This document shows, in pieces, positions 1 to 7,583 of a stretch of 19,284 bases of DNA; position 1 is the first letter of the stretch, and the number at the start of each line of letters is the position of its first letter. The notes below the pieces were generated by a model. That model made no database searches. It was not told the origin of the DNA and saw only the letters and a list, made by a program, of their open reading frames with translations. This stretch comes from Bacillota bacterium. Lineage in GTDB: Bacteria > Bacillota > Clostridia > Lachnospirales > Lachnospiraceae. The stretch spans positions 1 to 19,284 of the forward strand of contig JAEZXP010000273.1 of NCBI GenBank assembly GCA_023419655.1, in the 5' to 3' direction. Made by a program: the position numbers and the translations under genes.

Positions 1-50
1 TGGGTATAAAAACCCCTCAATATATCTTTGCACAGGAATGGAGAAAATAT

Positions 51-761
51 ATGGACATCAGTAAAGTATTAGTTTCATCCCTTGTATCCCTTGGTGCTTT
101 ATTTATCCTTACAAAGGTAATGGGCAACAGGGAGATGGCCCAGCTTAGTATGTTCGACTATATCAGCAGTATAGCGATAGGCTCAATAGCCGGCGAGATG
201 GCGGCTATGTCTACCGACAATATTATCGAGCCTTTATTATCCATGACCATTCTTTCCGTCTGCACCCTAACTATAAATTATCTGACCTGCAAATCAATTA
301 TACTGCGAAGATTCTTTCAGGGACAGTCTCTGCTGCTTTATCAGGACGGCCAGATTTATGAAAAGAATTTATTATATGCAAAGCTGGATATCGGTGAACT
401 ATTAGCCGAATGCAGAGTCAAAGGATATTATAATCTGGAAGATATCCATACAATTATGCTGGAAAGCAACGGCAAAATCAGTGTTCTTCCCATGGCAACT
501 TCCAGACCTGCTACTCCCGGGGATATGGACCTGAATCCTGTCCAATCAATGCCCATGGCAAATGTAATTATCGACGGCCGTATTATGAAGGGTAATCTGC
601 AAAGTACGGGAAAGAATGAAAAATGGATTCAAAACAAGCTTCATCAAAGGGGAATCTCAGATATTGATGAAGTAATTCTTGCTACATTTGACAGTACCAA
701 GGATGATATCAATATCTATCTAAAATACCATAAGAAATTCAGAAATGACATTTTTGAATAA
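51..761 (+). CDS. DUF421 family membrane protein (YetF-like)
   Basis: Integral membrane protein of the DUF421/YetF family, 236 residues, usual family length. About three hydrophobic segments fill the first 80 residues. The stretch GNREMAQLSMFDY followed by an IGSIAGEMA segment is the family's characteristic N-terminal signature. The C-terminal two thirds is a cytoplasmic domain with the expected VIIDGRI and D-x-DEVILATFD segments. The family's biochemical role is not settled; several Bacillus members are sporulation or membrane-stress associated. The ATG is preceded by GGAG with a 7-base gap. The next gene starts 64 bases downstream on the same strand with no terminator seen, so the two are probably co-transcribed. 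Family call is confident; function is not known. Confidence 0.88.
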   Translation: MDISKVLVSSLVSLGALFILTKVMGNREMAQLSMFDYISSIAIGSIAGEMAAMSTDNIIEPLLSMTILSVCTLTINYLTCKSIILRRFFQGQSLLLYQDGQIYEKNLLYAKLDIGELLAECRVKGYYNLEDIHTIMLESNGKISVLPMATSRPATPGDMDLNPVQSMPMANVIIDGRIMKGNLQSTGKNEKWIQNKLHQRGISDIDEVILATFDSTKDDINIYLKYHKKFRNDIFE

Positions 762-825
762 GGGGAATGAAAGGCAGACAAAACTCATAAGATATTACGA
801 GCTTTTAAGTTAGGAAGCCTTGTCT

Positions 826-1932
826 ATGTTGTCAAGATATAAAGCCAGACATATCGTTATGTGGGAGCTAATCATATTGCTAATCTTCTCCTCGGTATTA
901 ATTAAGCAGGGTATTGACCAGGAATCTGCGATGTATACCTCCATGTATGATACCGAAAAAAAATTCATAAAATGGGTCAGTTTTGATGTCAGCCAAAATG
1001 CTCTGGACAGGGCATACCGCTATGATATAGAGACAAAGGACAGTGAGGTGCATCTCAACTGGATTCAGCTGCTGGCCTATCTGGGTGCCCGGTACGGCGG
1101 AGACTTTTCAAGATACAGGGAAAAGCATATGAATGAGGTGGCAAATAAGCTTATATCAAAAGAAGCTACCATCGATGACGTAACAAAAGATATGAAATAT
1201 TATGATTATTATCTGGAGGCTTACAGCGCCGTTCTGGACGGTATGGTGGGTGAATACCGGATAGAGGTCAAGGATGATTCTGTTCCCGGCGGCAAGCGGT
1301 GGGAAGAAAAATATGGCCTGAAGGCCTTTCTCCCCATAGCAAAATATTATCCTTACAGCCATTTTGACGATTTCGGCGCATCCAGAAGCTATGGATTTAA
1401 AAGAAAGCATCTGGGCCATGACATGATGGGCCAGGTAGGTACCCCCATTATCGCTGTAGAATCAGGCTATATCGAAGCTCTCGGCTGGAACCAGTATGGG
1501 GGATGGAGAATCGGCATCCGAAGCTTTGATAAGAAAAGATATTATTACTATGCCCATCTTAGACAGAACTTTCCTTACAACAAATCACTTGAAATAGGCA
1601 GTGTGGTTCAAGCCGGGGACGTAATCGGATATCTGGGCAGAACCGGCTACAGCAGCAATGAGAATGCCAACAACATCCGTACCCCTCACCTTCATTTCGG
1701 AATGCAGTTGATTTTTGATGAATCCCAAAAAGACAGCGTTAATGAAATCTGGATTGATTGCTATGATTTAATATTGTTCTTATACAAGAACCGGTCTGAA
1801 ACCGTTAAGAACTCTGAAACCAAGGAATATCACCGGATATACCAATTCGTAGACCCGGTAGCCGAGGACTATATCAATCATAGGATATACAAGTACAATG
1901 ACGAGGACATCGGAATCCATATATATGAGTAG
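826..1932 (+). CDS. Membrane-anchored M23 family metallopeptidase
   Basis: Predicted zinc endopeptidase of the M23 (LytM/SpoIIQ-type) family, acting on peptidoglycan cross-links outside the membrane. It has 368 residues. A single hydrophobic anchor lies at about residues 9-28, with basic residues before it. A middle domain of about 160 residues is unassigned. The M23 domain follows at about 190-310. Zinc ligands are intact: H195-LGH-D199 (HxxxD) and H288-L-H290 (HLHFG), with YYAHL before it. The domain also shows the expected GTPI and GDVIGYLGRTG motifs. A TTG start at 820 is possible, but the ATG at 826 sits 8 bases from AGGAAG and is preferred. The gene lies just downstream of the DUF421 gene. 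A role in spore or cell envelope remodelling is inference. Confidence 0.88.
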   Translation: MLSRYKARHIVMWELIILLIFSSVLIKQGIDQESAMYTSMYDTEKKFIKWVSFDVSQNALDRAYRYDIETKDSEVHLNWIQLLAYLGARYGGDFSRYREKHMNEVANKLISKEATIDDVTKDMKYYDYYLEAYSAVLDGMVGEYRIEVKDDSVPGGKRWEEKYGLKAFLPIAKYYPYSHFDDFGASRSYGFKRKHLGHDMMGQVGTPIIAVESGYIEALGWNQYGGWRIGIRSFDKKRYYYYAHLRQNFPYNKSLEIGSVVQAGDVIGYLGRTGYSSNENANNIRTPHLHFGMQLIFDESQKDSVNEIWIDCYDLILFLYKNRSETVKNSETKEYHRIYQFVDPVAEDYINHRIYKYNDEDIGIHIYE

Positions 1933-1960
1933 TGTCATAATAATATATATGGAATAACAT

Positions 1961-2029
1961 AACACCTATTGTAATATCAAAACATCTATTGACATTAAAT
2001 GTTATCTATGTTAGCCTTTATTAAGGCTA
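1961..2029 (+). promoter_or_regulatory. Candidate promoter with direct repeat and palindrome
   Basis: Two near-identical 11-mers, AACACCTATTG at 1961 and AACATCTATTG at 1981, lie 20 bases apart on one DNA face. The second overlaps TTGACA (1989-1994), a perfect SigA -35 box. No good -10 box lies 17 bases away. That position is covered by a 7-bp inverted repeat, TAGCCTT / AAGGCTA (2012-2018, 2023-2029). The layout resembles an activator-dependent or repressed promoter for the gene at 2062. The boxes are seen; the function is inferred. Confidence 0.35.
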
Positions 2030-2061
2030 GTCTATTATTAAAATAATAAGGAGAGATTATA

Positions 2062-2886
2062 ATGAAATATGTCAAAAGAATAATGGCGATAATGATAGTG
2101 TTAGCATTATGTCTAACATCATTAAGGAGCTCTATTGCTTATGCTAAGAATTTAACAATGGAAAATTCTTTATTAAAACTGGAGAAAAATAATTACACAT
2201 ATATTAAAGGTACATTAGGCGATACTAATGTAATTTATACATATACCAGTGGGGATAAACTTTTCAAAGTAATCGAAACAGCTTCGGATAATTTTGATGC
2301 TGTTGATAGTACCATCTATGTAAGAGACAATGATAAGTTCATAGAATATGCAACTCAAAAGTTAACCGTAGAGGATGATGTAATCACAATTACTATAAAT
2401 GAAAATGGGCTACTAACTACTGATACTATTATGATTCGCCAAAAAGAAAACACAACAGAAAATTTACCTATTAATCAAGCCCCTCTAAATACAGTCTATA
2501 GTAATCCCTCATGGAATGGAATGCCTGTATCTTTATGGATTTATTATGGTGCTTATACAGGATCATCTGATGTAATAAGATATACATCAGCGGCCGTTTT
2601 AGCAATGTTAACAACTATAGTTGCTTCATTTTTTGGTATATCAGGTGAAGTCGTAGTTGCAGGCATATCGGCTGTTGCTGGAGTAATTATTCAAGACCAA
2701 ACACCAAGAATTTGGTGGAGAGATCATGTCTATTATCAAACTTGTATTCCTCCTGAAGATTGGATGTTTCGAATGAAAGTTGCTGAATATACACACGCCT
2801 ATATATATTCCGATTCTAGCATGAGTGTTTCTAGTTTTATTGGTGATTATTATCATTACTATTATGACAGCCTCTATGAGCATTAA
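2062..2886 (+). CDS. Secreted protein of unknown function
   Basis: I do not recognise this 274-residue protein. A Sec signal peptide is clear: basic MKYVKR, a hydrophobic core, and a probable cleavage site after AYA at residue 28. A polar, Thr/Asn/Asp-rich region covers about 30-145. A Gly/Ala/Val-rich hydrophobic stretch lies at about 175-211, in two helix-sized halves split by GISGE. The tail is rich in Tyr, Trp and His (IWWRDHVYYQ; YYHYYYD near the end). A strong AAGGAG Shine-Dalgarno lies 8 bases before the ATG. The gene is visibly more AT-rich than its neighbours, suggesting acquisition. A small membrane protein gene follows 18 bases later. The hydrophobic segment would fit a membrane-inserting effector, but no function is claimed. 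Confidence 0.75.
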   Translation: MKYVKRIMAIMIVLALCLTSLRSSIAYAKNLTMENSLLKLEKNNYTYIKGTLGDTNVIYTYTSGDKLFKVIETASDNFDAVDSTIYVRDNDKFIEYATQKLTVEDDVITITINENGLLTTDTIMIRQKENTTENLPINQAPLNTVYSNPSWNGMPVSLWIYYGAYTGSSDVIRYTSAAVLAMLTTIVASFFGISGEVVVAGISAVAGVIIQDQTPRIWWRDHVYYQTCIPPEDWMFRMKVAEYTHAYIYSDSSMSVSSFIGDYYHYYYDSLYEH

Positions 2887-2904
2887 ATAGAATAGGAGCT
2901 TAAA

Positions 2905-3081
2905 ATGAAAGGAAAACATGCTAAACATCTACTTCCAATTATTGTTTTCATAACCTTAAGTTTATTTATTCATACTGTCTTGCTTCATAAGTCAATCATG
3001 GATATTGATTGGATTTTGTACTTAATTGTATTTATTGTATCTTTAATTACAGGTTATATATGTGACATGTTTAAAAAATAA
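2905..3081 (+). CDS. Small two-helix membrane protein, 58 residues
   Basis: A short open frame with a strong TAGGAG Shine-Dalgarno 8 bases before its ATG, starting 18 bases after the secreted-protein gene. It encodes 58 residues. A basic His/Lys-rich start is followed by a hydrophobic helix at about 9-27, a short polar loop with two Asp, a second helix at about 35-52, and a C-terminal KK. This is the layout of small membrane partner or immunity-type proteins, but no family is recognised. It shares the AT-rich composition of the preceding gene, so the two probably form one transcriptional and functional unit. A hairpin 11 bases after the stop could terminate it. Confidence 0.6.
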   Translation: MKGKHAKHLLPIIVFITLSLFIHTVLLHKSIMDIDWILYLIVFIVSLITGYICDMFKK

Positions 3082-3092
3082 ATGCCGATATC

Positions 3093-3138
3093 CGAAAAGC
3101 GTAAATCATATGTGACCATATTGATTCTACGCTTTTCG
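3093..3138. terminator. Hairpin between convergent genes
   Basis: A perfect 11-bp inverted repeat, CGAAAAGCGTA (3093-3103) and TACGCTTTTCG (3128-3138), with a 24-base loop. It follows the small membrane protein gene and faces the 3' end of the germination operon. No T-tract follows on either strand, so it is either a weak terminator or a stabilising 3' hairpin. Confidence 0.45.
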
Positions 3139-3200
3139 AATGAAAGGAACTCTTTATGTTACTTATTTTACAAAATAAAGTGAATTTGATTTTTGAATAA

Positions 3201-4301
3201 TCAATACTGCTTCTTTATATATTTACGTTTCAGCAGACATATCAGTCCAAGCAGCAACGGGATAATATATTGAAAGAGCAAATTCGCATTTACGATAACA
3301 TGCTTATACAGATAGTCAAATTCAAATTGCGTGCTGCTTACAAAATAGCTGAGATAATAGATTATTATCGCCAGGGGTATAAACAAAAAGCCCCTTTCCT
3401 CCATTCCAAACAGCCAGGCTATAAGCCGCATAAGAATCAGAAACATAACCGATATGGATATGAAGTCGGATAGTATACATATCAGGGTTACAATTACCTC
3501 AAACCGTTCAAATATATTAAAAAAGGATATACTTTTTACCGTTATATAGAAAGGGAACGGAAGGTTCGCCGTCAGGCTGGCTCCTGTTATACCGAAAGTA
3601 AATATTGTTATAACAAAGCTGAATAGGATAAATACGAGGGTACCCATCCAGAACTTCCTTACTTGCTTTTTAGTAAGGGAGATTCCTAATTTATCTGCAA
3701 AGAATAGCGCTATAATCAAGTTCCCACCGACGGCAATAACGCTTTTTGATGCTTTTATTGTAGAGGGCAGATTAATTGTAGACACGGGCAGCAGATAATC
3801 CGTTCTTAACCGGCCTACTGCACATACGAATAAGATGCCGATTAAAAGAAAAACCGGTCCCAGTGTAAATTCTGAAAATCTAAAGATGGTCTTGCTTCCC
3901 CTAAGAAGAGCATAATAAACCAATACCAGCATAATCTGCATGAAAAAATCCGACCTGGTTTTAGGCATCAGGGTAAACTGCAAGGTTAATGAATATACAT
4001 TTATTTTAGCCGTAAGAATCAGCAACCCCCACAAAATATACAGTATAGCCATGGCCTTGGCAAACGCCTTCCCTGCCATATGCGTCATAATTTCATATAG
4101 ATTAAGTCCCGGATAGGACTTAATAAGCAGCAAAATAACGGCTGCCAGCGGCAATATGGCAAAGGCAGACCAAAACGGACTTAAATACCCGCTTCTGCCG
4201 GCTTCCCCCGCTAACGCCGAAGGTATCTGTCTTAATACAGGGGAAAGGGATATGAACAGATACATAAAAACGACCTGTCGCATTGATAATTGCTTATTCA
4301 T
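3201..4301 (-). CDS. gerXB: Spore germination receptor B subunit (GerAB/GerKB-type permease)
   Basis: B subunit of a GerA-type germinant receptor in the spore inner membrane. It belongs to the APC transporter superfamily and is the subunit thought to bind the amino acid or other germinant. The 366-residue product has about ten hydrophobic helices throughout. It opens with MNKQLSMRQVVFMYLF, the usual family N-terminus, and runs through P-S-A and YPGLNLYEI motifs in the first 100 residues. The frame stays open to 4394, but the ATG at 4301 has GAGGG five bases upstream. It begins 8 bases after the stop of the small upstream gene, so the shorter start is chosen. It is the last gene of the operon. 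A SigG-dependent forespore role is inferred from the family. Confidence 0.9.
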   Translation of the reverse strand: MNKQLSMRQVVFMYLFISLSPVLRQIPSALAGEAGRSGYLSPFWSAFAILPLAAVILLLIKSYPGLNLYEIMTHMAGKAFAKAMAILYILWGLLILTAKINVYSLTLQFTLMPKTRSDFFMQIMLVLVYYALLRGSKTIFRFSEFTLGPVFLLIGILFVCAVGRLRTDYLLPVSTINLPSTIKASKSVIAVGGNLIIALFFADKLGISLTKKQVRKFWMGTLVFILFSFVITIFTFGITGASLTANLPFPFYITVKSISFFNIFERFEVIVTLICILSDFISISVMFLILMRLIAWLFGMEERGFLFIPLAIIIYYLSYFVSSTQFEFDYLYKHVIVNANLLFQYIIPLLLGLICLLKRKYIKKQY

Positions 4302-4309
4302 AATTACCC

Positions 4310-4498
4310 TCATTTCAAATATTTTTCTAACGCAGATGCAATGCTGGGAATATAGGGGCTTGTCATATGGACAACACCTAAAGCTATCCCGCAAACCGAT
4401 AAGAGCACAAAAAGAATAATATTTCTTTTTTTATCGAGCAGGACATCCTTATGCTTAACAAAGGATATAACCAGCAAGCTGCCAAAAACATATATCAT
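4310..4498 (-). CDS. Small two-helix protein, candidate germinant receptor D subunit
   Basis: A 62-residue membrane protein lying between the C and B subunit genes of the ger operon. Two hydrophobic helices, about 1-14 and 27-45, are separated by a Lys/Asp-rich loop (KHKDVLLDKKR). Small D-subunit proteins of roughly 55-75 residues with two membrane helices are known to be encoded in or beside germinant receptor operons of Bacillus and to modulate receptor function. Size, topology and position here fit that description. The ATG at 4498 has GGAG six bases upstream; an earlier ATG at 4510 has no Shine-Dalgarno. Its stop lies within the ribosome-binding region of the B gene, suggesting coupled translation. 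Assignment is by context, not sequence motif. Confidence 0.7.
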   Translation of the reverse strand: MIYVFGSLLVISFVKHKDVLLDKKRNIILFVLLSVCGIALGVVHMTSPYIPSIASALEKYLK

Positions 4499-4555
4499 AT
4501 CGTTCTCCATTTCTATACAATTATGCCGAATTAAAACACAGCTATAATCATGAAT

Positions 4556-5647
4556 TTACTTAATAATAAATGATTTTGTAATCTGTGAGTTAACCTGAAA
4601 TTCATACTGTATTTCTGATATTTTATCATTCCAGTCCTCTTTATAGTCATTCCACCTCTTGATGTGCTGGTTCTCAACCAACCGTGCAATCTGCAGGATA
4701 TCTCTTCCGGTACGAACCGAGTAATTGGTAGCCTTTTTCAATATCCCGGTTATATAATCATTTTGCATATCTGTAAGATTTTCTAAGGCATTTGCTGAAA
4801 ATACCTCTTCATCGGTTTTGATTTCTCTTACCATCGTCTCAAAGTCCAAATGGATGATGACCTTAATCTGGTTATTCTCAAGCTTTGATTTTAAGCTGCT
4901 CTTTGAATAGGATATCGACAGGCCTATCCAGTCCTCAAGATAGATTGGATATGCCCGGATGATATTCTTAATAAAATTCACCCCTGATGAGGTTTCCATA
5001 TCCAGATAATCCACCAACGCATGCTTATCAAATACGGCGTATCCTTGAAGCAAAAACGCATTATCCTCTGCTATCAGATACGGTATCAGCCCGCTGGTTG
5101 TATTGTTTTCCAATTCATTTAATATATTTACCAGGGTATTATCATTTCTTGTGACCAGCTCGTGCTGCTTCTGCTTTACGGCCTCCAAATCCTCATGAAC
5201 CGTCTGCCCCTGCTCGATACTCTTTGTAATAAACTCCTTTGCCATTACATCCTTGGTGATAAAGATTAAGGATTCCATCTTAACCGTTTCATCCCGCGAA
5301 AGAAAATCCACACATAATTTTATACCATGTCCGGCCGCTCTTTCTCCTATAAGGAAGTAGCCTGTATTCGCGATGGATACCGACTTTTTATTCTTTAGGC
5401 GCAGATTTTGAAAAGCTTCATAAGGGGTAGCTCCCCTTCCCTGGGAAATCTCCTCTTCTCCTGCCGACCCCTTTTCAGGGTCAGCCCCCTGTCCATCGGA
5501 ATATACAGCCGTTATAAGATACTCTCCCTCCGTATAATCAATTCCCATTACATGAATGAAATTAATCTCATCAATCTCTCTTCGGTTCATATCATGGCTG
5601 CAGCTGCACAGCAGAAAAGGAAACAATATTATTATCAGTTTCTTCAT
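4556..5647 (-). CDS. gerXC: Ger(x)C family spore germination lipoprotein
   Basis: C subunit of the GerA-type germinant receptor, a lipoprotein on the outer face of the spore inner membrane. It has 363 residues, close to the family's usual 360-400. A lipoprotein signal peptide ends in the lipobox L-C-S-C, with the lipidated Cys at position 16. It is followed by the family-typical REIDEINFIHVMGIDY segment (about 23-38), then the QGRGATPYEAFQNL segment and a C-terminal domain with a long amphipathic helix. The ATG overlaps the stop of the A gene by four bases (ATGA), so translation is probably coupled, and GGAG lies six bases upstream. Nothing is missing from the family pattern. Confidence 0.92.
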   Translation of the reverse strand: MKKLIIILFPFLLCSCSHDMNRREIDEINFIHVMGIDYTEGEYLITAVYSDGQGADPEKGSAGEEEISQGRGATPYEAFQNLRLKNKKSVSIANTGYFLIGERAAGHGIKLCVDFLSRDETVKMESLIFITKDVMAKEFITKSIEQGQTVHEDLEAVKQKQHELVTRNDNTLVNILNELENNTTSGLIPYLIAEDNAFLLQGYAVFDKHALVDYLDMETSSGVNFIKNIIRAYPIYLEDWIGLSISYSKSSLKSKLENNQIKVIIHLDFETMVREIKTDEEVFSANALENLTDMQNDYITGILKKATNYSVRTGRDILQIARLVENQHIKRWNDYKEDWNDKISEIQYEFQVNSQITKSFIIK

Positions 5648-7140
5648 CCTTTACTCCATTCCTGCGCATGTTTTAATGGCTCGTCACCCTGCTTCGTTCG
5701 ATTAACAGGCGCAATATCCTCCGGACGTTTTTTAAAATACTTTATAGGAAATCTGAATAAGGTATCCTTGACGTTTCTTTCTTCCACATCCACGAAGGGA
5801 GAGATATAAGCCGTATTGTAGTTATTCAGGCTGCACAAATGAGTAATTATAATAATCAGGCCGATGGCAAGACCAAAGAATCCGGCCACTGCCGCTGAAA
5901 CCGAAAGAATAAACCGGATAAGCCGGATACCGCTGCTTAAATCCTGATTTGGCATTATAAACCCGGAGATTCCCGCTAACGCTACGATAACAACCACCGC
6001 AGGTGATATAAGATTCGCCGCAACGGCAGATTGGCCCACAACCAGACCTCCCAGGATGGACATGGCGGTACCGACAGCCTTCGGCAGCCGCAGTCCGGCT
6101 TCTATAAGAATCTCAAAGGCAATCAACAGGCCCAGTACCTCTGACGCGGAGGAAAAAGGTACGTTCTGCTTTGCCGCCTGTGTTGAAAGGGCTAACTGTA
6201 CGGGTAGCATCTGGCTCTGATACGTCGTTGCCGCAATATAAAAGGCAGGCAGAAACAAGGTGACAATCATGGACAGGTATCGGATAATTCGAAGGGATGA
6301 GCCTACAAAAAAATGATTGGCATAGTCATCTGGGGATTGCATAAGCATCGGAAGCTGACAGGGTAATAGATAAGCAAAGGGTATTCCGTCCACCACCAGG
6401 GCCACTCTTCCGTCGGACAAATTGGCGGAAACACGGTCAGGCCTTTGCGTATACATAATCTGCGGAAAAATACTTTGCTTATTCTCAACCAAAAACTCCT
6501 CTATAAAGGCAGGCGTCGACAAATTATCGATATCAATACGGTTGATACGCTCACGAATCTTATTCACCGTAGCGGAATCCGCAATATTGCTTACATACAT
6601 TAACGATATATCCGTCTTGGATACCCTGCCAACCGTCAACGTCTCCACAACCAAATATTCCGACCTTATCCTCCTGCGAATTAAAGCCGTGTTCGTACGC
6701 ATAACTTCAATGAAGGATTCCTTCGAGCCCTTCATGACATTTTCTTCAGAAGGCTCTTGAATCGAACGCTTCTCAAACTTTCTTATATCATATATAACAG
6801 CCTTTTCCTCTGAATCAAAAATCAACGCAACCATACCGCTTAAGACGGATTTTAATAAGCGCTGATAATCTTTTTCCTCACTCATAAAGATGTGATAAGA
6901 CGAGCCGCCCTCTAATAAATAATCCATCATCTCCCGCTCTGTCCTGTAATTGGACAGACAGGGGTCTATTTTTAAGGGCTTAAACACCATCTCATCAAAT
7001 AAATCCTGATTGATGAGACCATCTACACAGAACAAATGCACCGTTATATTATTTTGATAAATTTTAACCGGTCTTACCAGCACATCCGTGCTCTTTTCAA
7101 ATAGTTTTGCAAGCCAGGCCGAATTAATCCTGTTCTCCAT
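5644..7140 (-). CDS. gerXA: Spore germination receptor A subunit (GerA family)
   Basis: A subunit of a GerA-type germinant receptor in the spore inner membrane. The 498-residue product has a cytosolic N-terminal half (about 1-270) in two lobes. Four to six membrane helices follow between about 285 and 435. Family hallmarks include the RPDRVSANLSDGRVALVVDG stretch (about 235-255), the segment LIEAGLRLP, the GGLVVGQSAV helix and the PNQDLSSGIRLIRF motif. The frame is open to 7185, but the ATG at 7140 has AGAGGA six bases upstream and the earlier ATG has none. It is the first gene of the operon A-C-D-B. GerA-family operons are normally transcribed by SigG in the forespore, and a weak match lies just upstream. 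Confidence 0.93.
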   Translation of the reverse strand: MENRINSAWLAKLFEKSTDVLVRPVKIYQNNITVHLFCVDGLINQDLFDEMVFKPLKIDPCLSNYRTEREMMDYLLEGGSSYHIFMSEEKDYQRLLKSVLSGMVALIFDSEEKAVIYDIRKFEKRSIQEPSEENVMKGSKESFIEVMRTNTALIRRRIRSEYLVVETLTVGRVSKTDISLMYVSNIADSATVNKIRERINRIDIDNLSTPAFIEEFLVENKQSIFPQIMYTQRPDRVSANLSDGRVALVVDGIPFAYLLPCQLPMLMQSPDDYANHFFVGSSLRIIRYLSMIVTLFLPAFYIAATTYQSQMLPVQLALSTQAAKQNVPFSSASEVLGLLIAFEILIEAGLRLPKAVGTAMSILGGLVVGQSAVAANLISPAVVVIVALAGISGFIMPNQDLSSGIRLIRFILSVSAAVAGFFGLAIGLIIIITHLCSLNNYNTAYISPFVDVEERNVKDTLFRFPIKYFKKRPEDIAPVNRTKQGDEPLKHAQEWSKG

Positions 7141-7186
7141 ATCCAGTCCTCTTTCCTTTTCAGATATTCGAACAAATCTATACATC

Positions 7187-7216
7187 TATATTTTCCTGCC
7201 GCTGCCGAAAATATGC
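7187..7216 (-). promoter_or_regulatory. Candidate SigG promoter for the ger operon
   Basis: On the - strand, GCATA (7216-7212) is a good SigG -35 match. After 18 bases comes AAATATA (7193-7187), a partial match to the CATnnTA -10. It would give a leader of about 40 bases before the A-subunit ATG. The location is right and the -10 is weak. SigG control is expected from the family rather than proven here. Confidence 0.3.
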
Positions 7217-7225
7217 AAAAATCCC

Positions 7226-7274
7226 ATAATAAAAAACCTGTCAAAAGAGCAATTTAAGCTTTTTTAACAGGTTT
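7226..7274 (-). terminator. Rho-independent terminator of the DUF6514-like gene
   Basis: AAACCTGT (7234-7241) pairs with ACAGGTTT (7267-7274). After one mismatch, a further AAAA/TTTT extension makes a 12-pair stem. On the - strand a TTTTTATTAT tract follows. It lies 34 bases after the stop of the small gene at 7308 and upstream of the ger operon, isolating the two units. Confidence 0.8.
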
Positions 7275-7307
7275 GATTTCTATTTTATCTTATGTACAGA
7301 TTCGGCT

Positions 7308-7568
7308 TTAATAAAAATAATCTGCTGCCAAATCTTTAATATGTACCGGAAAAACCTTTCCTCTGACTAATCTTTTCAGAAATACCTCTGCTTCTGTTTC
7401 ATCCTCTGTAATGTTCTCTACATAGCAATAATTATTCGGACCCTTATCACTGCTGCCCACTCTGATACATTCCAAGCTATAGAGTGCGTTTTCGAAAATC
7501 AGGTTATAAATAATTTCGATTTCCTTTTCCTTGGCCGAAGCGGTAATGATTCTTAAAGACTGCATCAT
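7308..7568 (-). CDS. Small protein, probably DUF6514 family
   Basis: A small soluble protein of about 86 residues. The arrangement of a YNLIFENALYSLECIRVG segment, then a central EN/ED-rich turn, then FLKRLVRGKVFPVHIKDLAADYF resembles the Clostridia-specific DUF6514 family of unknown function. The closing H-x-K-D-x-x-x-D-Y/F pattern is typical. The match is from memory of the pattern and is moderately sure. The start is uncertain. The frame can begin at a GTG at 7583, but its Shine-Dalgarno would touch the start codon. The ATG at 7568 (or 7565) lies 11-14 bases after GGGGTGG. It is monocistronic, with its own terminator and a long upstream region holding a perfect palindrome. Confidence 0.6.
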   Translation of the reverse strand: MMQSLRIITASAKEKEIEIIYNLIFENALYSLECIRVGSSDKGPNNYCYVENITEDETEAEVFLKRLVRGKVFPVHIKDLAADYFY

Positions 7569-7583
7569 CTGCAATAATGCCAC

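Noticed and set aside
3165..3180. TTATTTT/AAAATAA inverted repeat as terminator of the ger operon
   Set aside because: The loop would be only about two bases and all pairs are A-T, too weak to call.
4302..4394. Longer GerB start adding 31 residues
   Set aside because: The extension overlaps the small D-like gene, is Cys-rich and unlike family N-termini; the ATG at 4301 has its own GAGGG site.
5408..5809. 133-codon + strand open frame
   Set aside because: It lies antisense over the GerC and GerA coding regions, which have clear family motifs; no Shine-Dalgarno-supported gene is needed.
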